A DNA stretch of 59,227 nucleotides from Desulfocapsa sp. (GTDB lineage Bacteria > Desulfobacterota > Desulfobulbia > Desulfobulbales > Desulfocapsaceae): NCBI GenBank assembly GCA_021737265.1, contig JAIPEF010000003.1, forward strand, positions 1 through 59,227, in the 5' to 3' direction. Shown here one piece after another: positions 35,469 to 43,897 of the stretch (the stretch's first letter is position 1; each line of letters starts with the position of its first letter). The position numbers and the translations under genes are program-made. The notes below the pieces were generated by a model. That model was not told the DNA's origin. It ran no database searches and worked only from the letters and a program-made list of their open reading frames with translations.

Positions 35469-35933
35469 TCAGCCGCCGATTTTGCTACCAATCATCCACA
35501 GGATCTGCAGGCTGAGCAGAGCATAGAGTCCGGCGACCACGTCATCCATCATAATCCCGAAACCACCATGGATACGCTGATCAAACCAGGAGACGGGAAA
35601 GGGTTTGAGCACATCAAAACAGCGGAAAAGGAGAAAGCCCAGCAGCCAGGCTGCCGGGTGGTTCGGGGCGGCGATAAGGGTGACGAACATGCCCACGAAC
35701 TCGTCAATCACGATCGGCCCGGCGTCGGCCTGGTCCAGAATTTTTTCAGCAGAGCCGGCGAGCACACAGCCGACCACAAAAACTACGCCCACCATTCCAA
35801 GATACGACGGCAGGGGAAGGTTACGCATGAAAAACCAGGGAACAAGAGCAGCAAGGGATCCCCAGGTTCCAGGGGCTTTGGGAAGGTTGCCGCTGTAAAA
35901 TCCTGTGGCCAGAAACATGATGATCTTGTCCAT
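35469..35933 (-). CDS. pgpA: Phosphatidylglycerophosphatase A
   Basis: A 154-residue membrane enzyme that dephosphorylates phosphatidylglycerophosphate. Family motifs visible: FLATGFYSGNLPKAPGTWGS at the N-terminus, GPIVIDEFVGMFVTL (about residue 73) and FRCFDVLKPFPVSWFDQR (about 103). Three to four membrane segments. AAGGAG ribosome site. It follows the M20 peptidase by 113 bases on the same strand. Confidence 0.93.
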   Translation of the reverse strand: MDKIIMFLATGFYSGNLPKAPGTWGSLAALVPWFFMRNLPLPSYLGMVGVVFVVGCVLAGSAEKILDQADAGPIVIDEFVGMFVTLIAAPNHPAAWLLGFLLFRCFDVLKPFPVSWFDQRIHGGFGIMMDDVVAGLYALLSLQILWMIGSKIGG

Positions 35934-36046
35934 TGTTCTCCTTTGTGGCAGGTATAGGTAAACGGGTCTCCTTTTCCTGCGAAGAAAAAAAGATACGTAA
36001 CCCCTGGTGAATGGGCCTATGGGGGATCAGGGTAGTACCAGTGTAA

Positions 36047-37189
36047 TTACACCAGCACAATGGCCAGCAGCAACTCTGTCAATCGAGTGAGATCTTTTAA
36101 GTCCAGACATTCGTCAGTTGTGTGAACCTTGTTCATGCCTGTGGCAACAATGGCTGTTTTCAGACCGTAACTGTTTAAAATATTCGCATCTGAACCACCA
36201 CCGGCAACTTCAAAGGTGATCTCCCGTTCTAAAAGACTCCCTGCTCTTTGAACCCGGGTCAGCACCGGTTCATCATCTGCGATGCGCATGACCGGGTATT
36301 CCGTCTCTACTCCGATTTCCACCGATGGGTGTCCGATACCTCCCACATTTGTTGACCAGCCCATCACCACATTATGGAATGTAGACGCAATCTCTTTGGT
36401 GTAGTCTTCCAGTTTTTCCGGTGAATGGGAGCGCACTTCCCCTTCAATGGTAATACGATCCGGAACAATGTTAGTGGCGACACCACCATGGATTAATCCG
36501 AAGTTTGCTGTGGACTGTTCATCCAGACGGCCAAGACGCAGGTCGGCAATGGCACGTGCTGCCAGACAGAGTGCAGAAATACCCTGTTCCGGGTTTAATC
36601 CGGCATGGGCGGCAATACCATGCACTGTTACTTTCAGATAATTGGCGGCAGGGGCACCGATAATGACCCTGTCAATACCTGTTGAGTCAAGGGCGTATCC
36701 CTCTTTTGCCTGAAGAAGGGTGTGGTCAAAATTCTTGGCTCCCAGGAGACCAATCTCTTCACAGGTGGTCAACAGGATTTCTATGGGGCCGTATTCCACC
36801 TCATTTTCATGGAGAAGCCGCATTAATTCAATGAGTGCCGCGATGCCGGACTTGTCGTCTCCCCCCAGGATTGTATTGGTGCTGGAGGTGAAAAGGTCGC
36901 CCCGGCGAAGTACTTTTACGCCGAGTCCCGGCTCCACTGTATCCATATGACAGGCAAAGAAAAGGGGCTCCCTGGCCACAGTTCCGGAAAAGCGGACAAC
37001 CAGGTTGCCGCAGTTTGCCCCGGTTTTTTCAGCAGAATCATCCTCTACAATTGACTCCGCGCCAAGTTCAGTGAAGAGCCCGGTCAGGTAATCGGCCACC
37101 CGCCTTTCCTGCCGGGATGGACTCTCTATCTCGCAGAGTCGGATGAATGCCTTGGCCACTCGTTCTCTGTTAACGGGGTACTTACTCAT
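36047..37189 (-). CDS. M20-family metallopeptidase (PepT-like aminopeptidase)
   Basis: A 380-residue cytoplasmic zinc peptidase. Metal-site motifs: ACHMDTVEPG (His and Asp, about residue 79), LGGDDKSGIAAL (bridging Asp, about 113), TTCEEIGLLGAKNF (Glu-Glu, about 146) and the final His in MNKVHTTDEC. The dimerisation domain lies between about 185 and 295. It most resembles the tripeptidase T-like (YqjE/PepT-2) group. The start overlaps the end of ispDF by 8 bases, so they are in one operon. Confidence 0.88.
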   Translation of the reverse strand: MSKYPVNRERVAKAFIRLCEIESPSRQERRVADYLTGLFTELGAESIVEDDSAEKTGANCGNLVVRFSGTVAREPLFFACHMDTVEPGLGVKVLRRGDLFTSSTNTILGGDDKSGIAALIELMRLLHENEVEYGPIEILLTTCEEIGLLGAKNFDHTLLQAKEGYALDSTGIDRVIIGAPAANYLKVTVHGIAAHAGLNPEQGISALCLAARAIADLRLGRLDEQSTANFGLIHGGVATNIVPDRITIEGEVRSHSPEKLEDYTKEIASTFHNVVMGWSTNVGGIGHPSVEIGVETEYPVMRIADDEPVLTRVQRAGSLLEREITFEVAGGGSDANILNSYGLKTAIVATGMNKVHTTDECLDLKDLTRLTELLLAIVLV

Positions 37190-38366
37190 GTTTTGTCGCT
37201 GTTTTTGCGAGAAGGACTACGGCATGACAACAGATTCCTTCCATTCTTCCTGTAAAGCCCATCTGTTCAGTGGTTGTGGCTTTCACATTAATCTGTTCTC
37301 TGCCCACCAGAGAGGCAGCTGCCAGAACACCTTGCATCTTCTTGATGTATGGGGCCAGTCTCGGTTTCTGACAGACAACAGTGATATCAGCATTTGACAG
37401 TGAAAAACCGTGTTCCTTTACAAGGCGTATCACATCTTCCAGCAATTTAATGGAATAGATATTGGTATACTGCTGGTCCGAGTCCGGAAAATGGGTTCCA
37501 ATATCTCCTGCTCCCAGTGCACCCAGCAGGGCATCACAGAGGGCGTGGGTGAGAACATCGGCATCAGAATGACCGGCAAGTCCCATCTCAAAAGGGATTG
37601 TCACACCACCAAGCACAAGCTCCCGGTCTTTGGCAAACTTGTGAGCATCGTATCCATGGCCTATACGCATGGAAGGGGAATCGTTTTTTTGCATAATTTT
37701 TTCAGCAATAAGCAGGTCGTCCAGCCGTGTTATCTTTATATTTGTTTCGGAACCTTCCACCAGATGAACCTCCACACCGGCAAGTTCAAGAAGGGAGGCC
37801 TCGTCTGTGACATCCCTGTCCCCGGCAGCCTCATAGGCATCCAGGAGCAGTGAGAAACGTGCTGCCTGTGGAGTCTGAGCCTGCCACAGGTCTTTTCGGT
37901 CTACGGTGTGGAGAATACGATTGTCAGGTCCGCCCTTTTTCAGGGTGTCTTTCACGGGCACTGCAGCAATGGCGGCGCCGTACCTTGAGGCCCCATCACA
38001 GCAATCAGCGATCAATCGGGGACTCACCAGAGGACGTGCACCGTCATGGACAAGGACGATTTCTATATCACGGCCGTCGAGTATGTCAAGGCCCGCTTTC
38101 ACTGAATCCTGACGGCGTTTTCCCCCAGCCACAACCTGCAGGGTTTCGCTTGCCAAATCGTGTTCCACCATCAAAGCGGAAGTAAATGCCACCTGATTTG
38201 CCGGCACCACTACCACAACCCTGTCAACAGAGGGAGCAGTGGTAAAGGCACGAACGGTGTGAGCGAGAATGGGAATGCCGGCAAGGAGGTGAAACTGTTT
38301 GGGATGGTCCAGCCCCATCCTGCTTCCGCTTCCGGCAGCAGGAATTATGGCGGCAACTGAGGACAT
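37182..38366 (-). CDS. ispDF: Bifunctional IspD/IspF of the MEP isoprenoid pathway
   Basis: Residues 1-225 are MEP cytidylyltransferase IspD: PAAGSGSRMGLDHPKQF, LVHDGARPLV and TPQAARFSLL. Residues 233-394 are 2C-methyl-D-erythritol 2,4-cyclodiphosphate synthase IspF: RIGHGYDAHKF, GLAGHSDADVLTHALCDALL, GDIGTHFPDSD and TTTEQMGFTGRMEG. The junction is a short linker (KNDSPS). The fusion links steps two and five of the pathway. No ribosome site is evident before the ATG; rnpB lies 75 bases upstream. Confidence 0.94.
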   Translation of the reverse strand: MSSVAAIIPAAGSGSRMGLDHPKQFHLLAGIPILAHTVRAFTTAPSVDRVVVVVPANQVAFTSALMVEHDLASETLQVVAGGKRRQDSVKAGLDILDGRDIEIVLVHDGARPLVSPRLIADCCDGASRYGAAIAAVPVKDTLKKGGPDNRILHTVDRKDLWQAQTPQAARFSLLLDAYEAAGDRDVTDEASLLELAGVEVHLVEGSETNIKITRLDDLLIAEKIMQKNDSPSMRIGHGYDAHKFAKDRELVLGGVTIPFEMGLAGHSDADVLTHALCDALLGALGAGDIGTHFPDSDQQYTNIYSIKLLEDVIRLVKEHGFSLSNADITVVCQKPRLAPYIKKMQGVLAAASLVGREQINVKATTTEQMGFTGRMEGICCHAVVLLAKTATKHE

Positions 38367-38441
38367 TTTGAATAGTCAGTTAATAAAATACGAACAGTAT
38401 GGATAACTAAGGAGAAGTGCTGCTAACTTATTAAAAAAAAT

Positions 38442-38801
38442 GGAGCGGGCTATAAGCCGAATTCTGTTCCTCCCTTTTCAGGGAGTCATGATCATTTCAC
38501 TGGGATGATGGTCACCCATCACCTCTTGCAACCTACCCGGAGACATCAGGCGGGCAGCCCTCGATCGTCTCCCTATTTGGTCTTGCTCCGGATGGGGTTT
38601 ACCCTGCCCCGCATGTCACCATGCGGGCGGTGAGCTCTTACCTCGCCATTTCACCCTTACCGAATCCGAAGATGCGGCGGTATCTTTTCTGTGGCACTTT
38701 CCACCGGTCACCCGGTGTTCGCGTTACGAACCATCCTGCCCTGCGGAGTTCGGACTTTCCTCTCAGGTCTTCTCAGTCCTGAGCGACCATGTACCCGCTC
38801 C
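38442..38801 (-). ncRNA. rnpB: RNase P RNA, bacterial class A
   Basis: On the minus strand the RNA starts GGAGCGGGTACATGG and ends GGCTTATAGCCCGCTCC, which pair as helix P1. The conserved core is clear: GAGGAAAGTCCGAACTCC, AGGGTGAAATGGCGAGGTAAGAGC, and GGGTAAACCCCATCCGGAGCAAGACCAAATAGG (given here as separate blocks). The A-type P15/P16 region and the AGAATTCGGCTTA end are present. This is the catalytic RNA that matures tRNA 5' ends. Confidence 0.95.
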
Positions 38802-38858
38802 AAGTCTCTTTATAGTGAGAATCAGGAAAAGATGAAAGCAGATTCTCTATTCCCCTGT

Positions 38859-39572
38859 CTATTCCTCAACTGGCTCATAATACATGATCCGTTGGCAGGT
38901 GGGACAATCGAAGTGCTGGTCACCACGGAGAAGGAGGTTGTACTGTTGGGGCGGTATGGTCATGAAACATCCCTGACATACCCCATTAACCACCTTCACA
39001 ACACCCAGACCATTGCGATGCTGCCGCAGGGTGTCATATTTTTTCAAGATCTGTTTCTTGAGTTTTTTGGCTTGAGTTTCTCGTTTCTTTTCCTGCGTCT
39101 TTTTCTTTTTAGTAATTGCGGTGATGGCTTTTTTGACATTTTCTGTCTCTTCCTGCAGCAGCTCTGTTTCACCCTTAAAAAGATTTTTATTCTCTTCGAT
39201 CTCTGCGGTCAGTTGCTCCACCTTTTCCATGATGGTAACAACTTTTTCTTCTTTTTCCTTCACGCCTTTCTTTGCATCTTCGATTTCTTTCAGCAGGGCT
39301 GTCTGCTCTCGGCCGGTCTGGACCTGCATCATTTTTGACTGTCGATTTTTTACGTGTACCATTTCATCGGCAATTTCCACTTCCAGGGTACGTCGCTCCT
39401 TTTCCAGGGTTTCGATTTTCTCGGTGAGCGTTTCAATGGTTGTCTCCCGATCGGCAAGTTCAGCACTCTTGTTATCAAGGGCATCTTGCTCTTCCTGAAT
39501 TTGGGAATCAATGGTATCGATTATGTGATCGATGGTCTGTAATACTGTGAGTTGGGCTATTTCTTCGTTCAA
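38859..39572 (-). CDS. Coiled-coil protein with C-terminal C4 zinc ribbon (COG1579)
   Basis: A 237-residue protein. Residues about 15-180 are a long charged coiled coil rich in Glu and Lys. The C-terminus is a zinc ribbon with CQGC (about 198) and CPTC (about 225). This family is nearly always found beside nif3 and rnpB in this phylum, as here. A role in tethering RNA or nascent-chain machinery has been suggested for the family, but I cannot support a precise function. Confidence 0.85.
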   Translation of the reverse strand: MNEEIAQLTVLQTIDHIIDTIDSQIQEEQDALDNKSAELADRETTIETLTEKIETLEKERRTLEVEIADEMVHVKNRQSKMMQVQTGREQTALLKEIEDAKKGVKEKEEKVVTIMEKVEQLTAEIEENKNLFKGETELLQEETENVKKAITAITKKKKTQEKKRETQAKKLKKQILKKYDTLRQHRNGLGVVKVVNGVCQGCFMTIPPQQYNLLLRGDQHFDCPTCQRIMYYEPVEE

Positions 39573-39599
39573 GACTATTTCTCCTGTGTCTGGTTACTC

Positions 39600-40430
39600 T
39601 TATTGTTTAAAATCTGTTTTATGAATAAAGGTAAAAGCTGGTTTTTCTGATTGTGTCTGGTAGATATCCACTTCCCACCCTGCCTGACGGGCTTGAGATT
39701 CTAATTTGCTGCCCAGTAAGGCAATGGCTGGCTGCTCTGTGCCATAATGGGTTCCATCAATGATACAGAGGCCCGACTCTTCAGCCCAGCGGGCGGTGGA
39801 ATGTTTTATCTCTGCAGAAAGGTAGATATCAGCGCCATTCATGAGTGCCTCTTCGGCAAGGTCAGAGCCGCTGCCTCCACACAGGGCCACCGTTTTTACT
39901 TGCTGTGGCGGAGTTCCTGCAATCTGCACTGTATCAATTGCCAGGAAAATGTAGAGTTGCTGCATGAATGCAGAGAAGGAAAGGGGTGTCGAATAGCTCC
40001 CGATTCGTCCAAGTCCCGTATTGTTACTTCCCGGGAAATTCACTGGCCGGAGAGGGCGAAGATTGGTGAGGTTAAGCCCGGCAGCCAGGGCGTCGCTGAC
40101 CCCTTCAACGGCATTGTCAAAGTTGGTGTGACAGGCGATAACATTTATCTTTTGTGAAAGTGCCCGTTCAAGAAAGGCGCCGCCCGGGGTAGTGATATTT
40201 ACAGCTGGAAAGGGACGGAAGATACAGGGATGGTGGGTGATCAGGGTGTCAGCCCCACGGCTGACGGCCTCTTCAAGGAGTGCCAGGCTTGGGTCAAGCC
40301 CCAGAAGCAGGGCGCGGGTTTCTCTTCCTGGGTCGCCGACCAGGAGTCCCACATTATCCCAGCTTTCTGCAAGCTCAAAAGGCGCGATTCGTCCCAGGCT
40401 CTCCAGGATGTCATTTACCGTTGCTTTCAT
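39600..40430 (-). CDS. Nif3-like dinuclear metal centre protein (YbgI/YqfO family)
   Basis: A 276-residue Nif3/DUF34 protein. Metal-binding signatures: ESWDNVGLLVGDP at the N-terminus, TLITHHPCIFRPFPAV (about residue 62), IACHTNFDNA (about 97) and the C-terminal GTHYGTEQPAI (about 226). Forms toroidal hexamers; the substrate of the family is still uncertain, with a role proposed as a GTP cyclohydrolase I-like or NAD(P)-related cofactor enzyme. It is 27 bases before the zinc-ribbon gene. Confidence 0.88.
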   Translation of the reverse strand: MKATVNDILESLGRIAPFELAESWDNVGLLVGDPGRETRALLLGLDPSLALLEEAVSRGADTLITHHPCIFRPFPAVNITTPGGAFLERALSQKINVIACHTNFDNAVEGVSDALAAGLNLTNLRPLRPVNFPGSNNTGLGRIGSYSTPLSFSAFMQQLYIFLAIDTVQIAGTPPQQVKTVALCGGSGSDLAEEALMNGADIYLSAEIKHSTARWAEESGLCIIDGTHYGTEQPAIALLGSKLESQARQAGWEVDIYQTQSEKPAFTFIHKTDFKQ

Positions 40431-40464
40431 CCTCGCCCTGCACCGAATTGTCTAAAATAAGACA

Positions 40465-40500
40465 ATAAAAAAAGGTACAGCCCTCTCGGGATGTACCTTT
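40465..40500 (-). terminator. Rho-independent terminator after the tRNA gene
   Basis: AAAGGTACA pairs with TGTACCTTT, extended by CCC/GGG. On the minus strand the stem runs into seven T. It is placed between the tRNA and nif3, so nif3 needs its own promoter or read-through. Confidence 0.75.
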
Positions 40501-40644
40501 GGATTTCTGGCTTCCTGCAGCGGGCGTCTTTGCCTGCTCCAGCAATGCTGAATATGAAGGGTGAGGTCGTTAGCCTCGATCTGTTTGGGTAAAAAGCTGT
40601 TCTATTCAAGGAACCTGGTCATTTGGGGCAGATTCTGTATGTAA

Positions 40645-40720
40645 TGGTGGGCGCAGTAGGATTTGAACCTACGACCGACCGGTTATGAGCCGGTGGCTCT
40701 ACCAACTGAGCTATGCGCCC
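40645..40720 (-). tRNA. tRNA with CAU anticodon (elongator Met, or Ile2)
   Basis: A 76-base cloverleaf on the minus strand: acceptor GGGCGCA paired with TGCGCCC, discriminator A and encoded CCA. D arm TAGCTCAGTTGGTAGAGC, anticodon loop CTCATAA, T arm GTAGGTTCAAATCCTAC. The CAU anticodon could be elongator Met or the lysidine-modified Ile2. It is not the initiator type. I favour Met from the overall look, without certainty. Confidence 0.9.
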
Positions 40721-40970
40721 CCTCCGGCATCGAAAACCTACTATATAAAAACAGACTTGTCAAATTGTCAACAAAAAAATCACAACCCCTGTATAATTTC
40801 GGCAAATAAGTGGCAGGAGAAAACCTCCCCGGTTTATTCTGGATTGAAAGAGAGCTGAATGCACTGTATAAGAAAAGGCTGATGGCTGAAGGAAAAAATA
40901 TAAAAACTCCAGATGTATTGCTTTGTCTGCAACCTGGAAAGGTCACCCGTTCTGTGGAGTCTGGATCGTT

Positions 40971-42815
40971 TTGATTTATAACAATCTGTTGTTTTTTATC
41001 ATAGCCATTTTTCTCTTTAGCATGACCAGTGGGACAGATGTTCCTCTGCTTCCCTTTCCTGTGGCACTGGGCCTGTTTTTCGGTCTTCTGTTTTTGTATG
41101 ACCGGACTGCCGGGCGTATCTATGGCGGCCTCACGCAAAAGGGCTCTGCTGCATATTTTACCGCAGAAAAGAGACTCTCCCTGCTGGCCCTGGTTTTCTA
41201 TGCAGTAGTTATTTTTTCCTGTGATATTCACTACTACTTGACTCCGCTTTCTCTAAAAGAGAATTTTCCTGCCCTGACTGGCATCGGTGGATTATTCTTT
41301 TTTTTCCTCTTTTTGTTTCTTCAGTGGCGTCGGGCACGGCCTGTATATGAACGACTTTTTGGAAAGAGCTATAGCACCCCTGCCTTTCTGCTTCTCAATG
41401 TCAGGATCAACCTGCCCATTATCCTTCCCTGGATTGCGCTTTCACTGGCCTATGATCTGCTGGCCCTGCTTCCTTTTCCGGAGCTTGCAATCTTCCTGCA
41501 CTCTGAATCCGGTGAATATGTATCCTTTATTCTTTTTCTGCTTCTGATACTGATATTTTTTCCACCCCTGGTTCGCAGACTCTGGGCTTGCACTCCATTT
41601 CCGCAAGGACCACTGCTTGCGCATCTGCAGAATTTTTTCAACAAGCAGCGTTTTTCAGCCCGGGTATACCTGTGGCCACTTTTTGAAGGCAGGGTTCTGA
41701 CCGCAGGGGTCATGGGGATTATTCCCGGTCTGCGTTATGTTTTGATTACCCCTGCCTTACTGGAGACCTTGACACTGGATGAGGTTGAAGCGGTGATGGC
41801 CCATGAAATTGGACATATCAAAAAGAAACATATGCTGCTCTATCTTCTTATTATTGCAGGATTCTCCATTCTGACAGGATTCATTCTTGAGCCATTCACT
41901 TTTTTTCTTCTTTCGCGAGACATTTTTTACACACTGCTTGAATTTACAGGATCGACAGTGGAAACTCTGGTCTCAGTGCTCATGGGGATCATTGTCCTTG
42001 GTTCAATGATTCTTTATTTCCGCTTTTTATTTGGCTTTTTCATCAGAAATTTTGAACGTCAGGCCGATCTCCATGTCTTTGAAGCCCTTGGCAGCAGTGA
42101 TTCCATCACCTCGGCCCTTGAAAAAATTGCCATCCTCTCCGGAAATATCAGGGATCTGCCCAGCTGGCATCATTTTGGCATTGGTCAGCGTGTGGATTTC
42201 CTGACAAAATGTGAGCTTGAACCGGCCTGGATTGATCGCCATAATCGAAAGGTACGGCTGAGCCTGCTTGCCTATGTTCTCGTCCTTGGTATTGCTGTCT
42301 CCGGGCAGGGGCTCCTGCCTGTCGATTCCTGGAAGATGGGGTATGAAGAGAAATATATGGGGTATGTCCTTGATCAGAGACTCATGCAGGAACCGGACAA
42401 GGCATTGTGGCTGGGTCTTGCCGGTGATCTGCTGCAGCATCAAAAAATGGAGAGAAAGGCGCTCCTTGCCTATAACAAGGCCTTGGCATTGGAACCGTCA
42501 AATCCAAAGCTGCTCAACAATCTGGCCTGGCTTCTGTTGACCTGCGAAAATCCTGAGTTGCGTGATCCTGTACGTGCTTTGGAACTGGGCCTTTTGGCAG
42601 CTCAACAGGGAGCTGTCGGATATGTTCTGGATACCCTGGCTACGGCCTACTGGGCCAATGGCTTTGTCACCAAGGCCATTGAGGCGGAAAAACAGGCCAT
42701 CCTGGCAGATCCTGAGGAAGAAGACTATTATCGCCGACAGATGCAGAGGTTTAGGGCAACAGACTATGAGCTAAAAAAATCATCCCCAACGGACACCTTA
42801 CAGGAGAAACAGTAA
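40971..42815 (+). CDS. M48-family membrane metalloprotease with C-terminal TPR repeats
   Basis: A polytopic membrane protein of about 614 residues. Five to six hydrophobic segments in the first half, then the zinc site HEIGHIKKKH (HExxH) and a downstream Glu/Asp region NFERQADLHVFEALG. Two more membrane segments follow the zinc motif, and the C-terminal 140 residues are TPR-like (ALLAYNKALALEPSNPKLLN, LDTLATAYWANGFVTKAIEAEKQAI). The start is uncertain: no ATG is near; TTG 40971 with GGAG upstream was preferred to TTG 40923. Possibly acts in membrane protein quality control. Overlap of stop and start with the next gene suggests coupling. Confidence 0.82.
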   Translation: MIYNNLLFFIIAIFLFSMTSGTDVPLLPFPVALGLFFGLLFLYDRTAGRIYGGLTQKGSAAYFTAEKRLSLLALVFYAVVIFSCDIHYYLTPLSLKENFPALTGIGGLFFFFLFLFLQWRRARPVYERLFGKSYSTPAFLLLNVRINLPIILPWIALSLAYDLLALLPFPELAIFLHSESGEYVSFILFLLLILIFFPPLVRRLWACTPFPQGPLLAHLQNFFNKQRFSARVYLWPLFEGRVLTAGVMGIIPGLRYVLITPALLETLTLDEVEAVMAHEIGHIKKKHMLLYLLIIAGFSILTGFILEPFTFFLLSRDIFYTLLEFTGSTVETLVSVLMGIIVLGSMILYFRFLFGFFIRNFERQADLHVFEALGSSDSITSALEKIAILSGNIRDLPSWHHFGIGQRVDFLTKCELEPAWIDRHNRKVRLSLLAYVLVLGIAVSGQGLLPVDSWKMGYEEKYMGYVLDQRLMQEPDKALWLGLAGDLLQHQKMERKALLAYNKALALEPSNPKLLNNLAWLLLTCENPELRDPVRALELGLLAAQQGAVGYVLDTLATAYWANGFVTKAIEAEKQAILADPEEEDYYRRQMQRFRATDYELKKSSPTDTLQEKQ

Positions 42816-43661
42816 ATGGTACTTCTCGGAGCCCACGAATCGGTAGCTGGAGGGCTGCATCTCGCTTTTGACCGCATAGAAGAGGTGGGAGGTACTGCTC
42901 TGCAGATCTTTACCCGCAATCAACGGCAGTGGAATCCACCACCGGTGACAGAGGCAGAGCACGAGCTCTTTATCCAGGCTTGGGAGAAGAGTGCCTCCAT
43001 GCCTGTTGCCTCCCATGCCTCGTATCTGGTTAACCTGGCATCTGGAAAGCCCGACCTGGTAAAGAAGTCCATTGCTGCCTTTACGGGTGAACTGCAGCGT
43101 TGTGGACTGCTGAATATCCCTCTGGTGGTGATGCATCCCGGCTCTCACGGGGGAGATGGTGTTGAGACGGGAATTGCGCGATTTACAAAAAATCTTGATC
43201 AGGCACTGGAGTCTGCCGATAATCGGGTTGTCGTCCTTCTGGAGACCACAGCCGGGCAGGGGACAGGGCTTGGAAGCCGCTTTGAGGAACTGGCTGCAAT
43301 TATACAGGGATCAAAATATCCCGAGAAACTAGGCGTCTGCGTGGACACATGCCATATTTTTGCAGCTGGCTATGATATTCGCAGCCCGGAAAGCTACCGG
43401 ACGACAATGGATAGATTTGATGCAACTGTGGGAATTGAGCGCATCAAATTTTTCCACCTCAACGACTCAAAAAAGGGGTTGGCAAGCAGGGTCGATCGGC
43501 ACGAACATATCGGGCAGGGTGAAATCGGGCTGGAAGGATTCAGGAATCTGCTGAATGACCCGTGTTTTGCAAATCATCCCATGACCCTGGAAACGCCTAA
43601 AGGAAAAGATCTGCAGGAGGATCGGGATAACCTGAAAATTCTGCGGAGCCTTCTGGGCTGA
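42816..43661 (+). CDS. nfo: Endonuclease IV (AP endonuclease)
   Basis: A 281-residue TIM-barrel DNA repair enzyme with a trinuclear zinc site: LGAHESVAGG at the N-terminus, HASYLVNLAS (about residue 66), VVMHPGSHGG (about 107), LLETTAGQGTGLG (about 142), VCVDTCHIFAAGYD (about 180), HLNDSKKGLASRVDRHEHIG (about 214) and LETPKGK near the end. All zinc ligands appear present. AGGAGAAACAGTAA precedes ATG. Confidence 0.95.
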   Translation: MVLLGAHESVAGGLHLAFDRIEEVGGTALQIFTRNQRQWNPPPVTEAEHELFIQAWEKSASMPVASHASYLVNLASGKPDLVKKSIAAFTGELQRCGLLNIPLVVMHPGSHGGDGVETGIARFTKNLDQALESADNRVVVLLETTAGQGTGLGSRFEELAAIIQGSKYPEKLGVCVDTCHIFAAGYDIRSPESYRTTMDRFDATVGIERIKFFHLNDSKKGLASRVDRHEHIGQGEIGLEGFRNLLNDPCFANHPMTLETPKGKDLQEDRDNLKILRSLLG

Positions 43662-43897
43662 ACGCTATTTTTTTCTTCTTCTCCCCTAACAAAGATCTAT
43701 CTTATTGAATTTGTTACTGGCTGAGTTTCATATGGAATCAGATTTTTGATTGCCAGCAGCAAACACCAAAAAGAAGAGGGAGCTAAAAATCCTTCCCGCA
43801 GCAGTGGGATCTGTTGCGAGAGGGGTGGTTCTCTGGTTAACAGTCATGACGCAGTCTCATAGTGTTAGCCACTGGGACACTACCCAAGTTCTGTCAT
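43662..43897. other. Convergent intergenic region between nfo and purL
   Basis: About 235 bases. No gene and no clear terminator stem were seen. Confidence 0.4.

Noticed and set aside
40683..41231. Minus-strand frame overlapping the tRNA and the M48 gene
   Set aside because: Its end lies inside the tRNA, and the region is explained by the M48 gene on the other strand.
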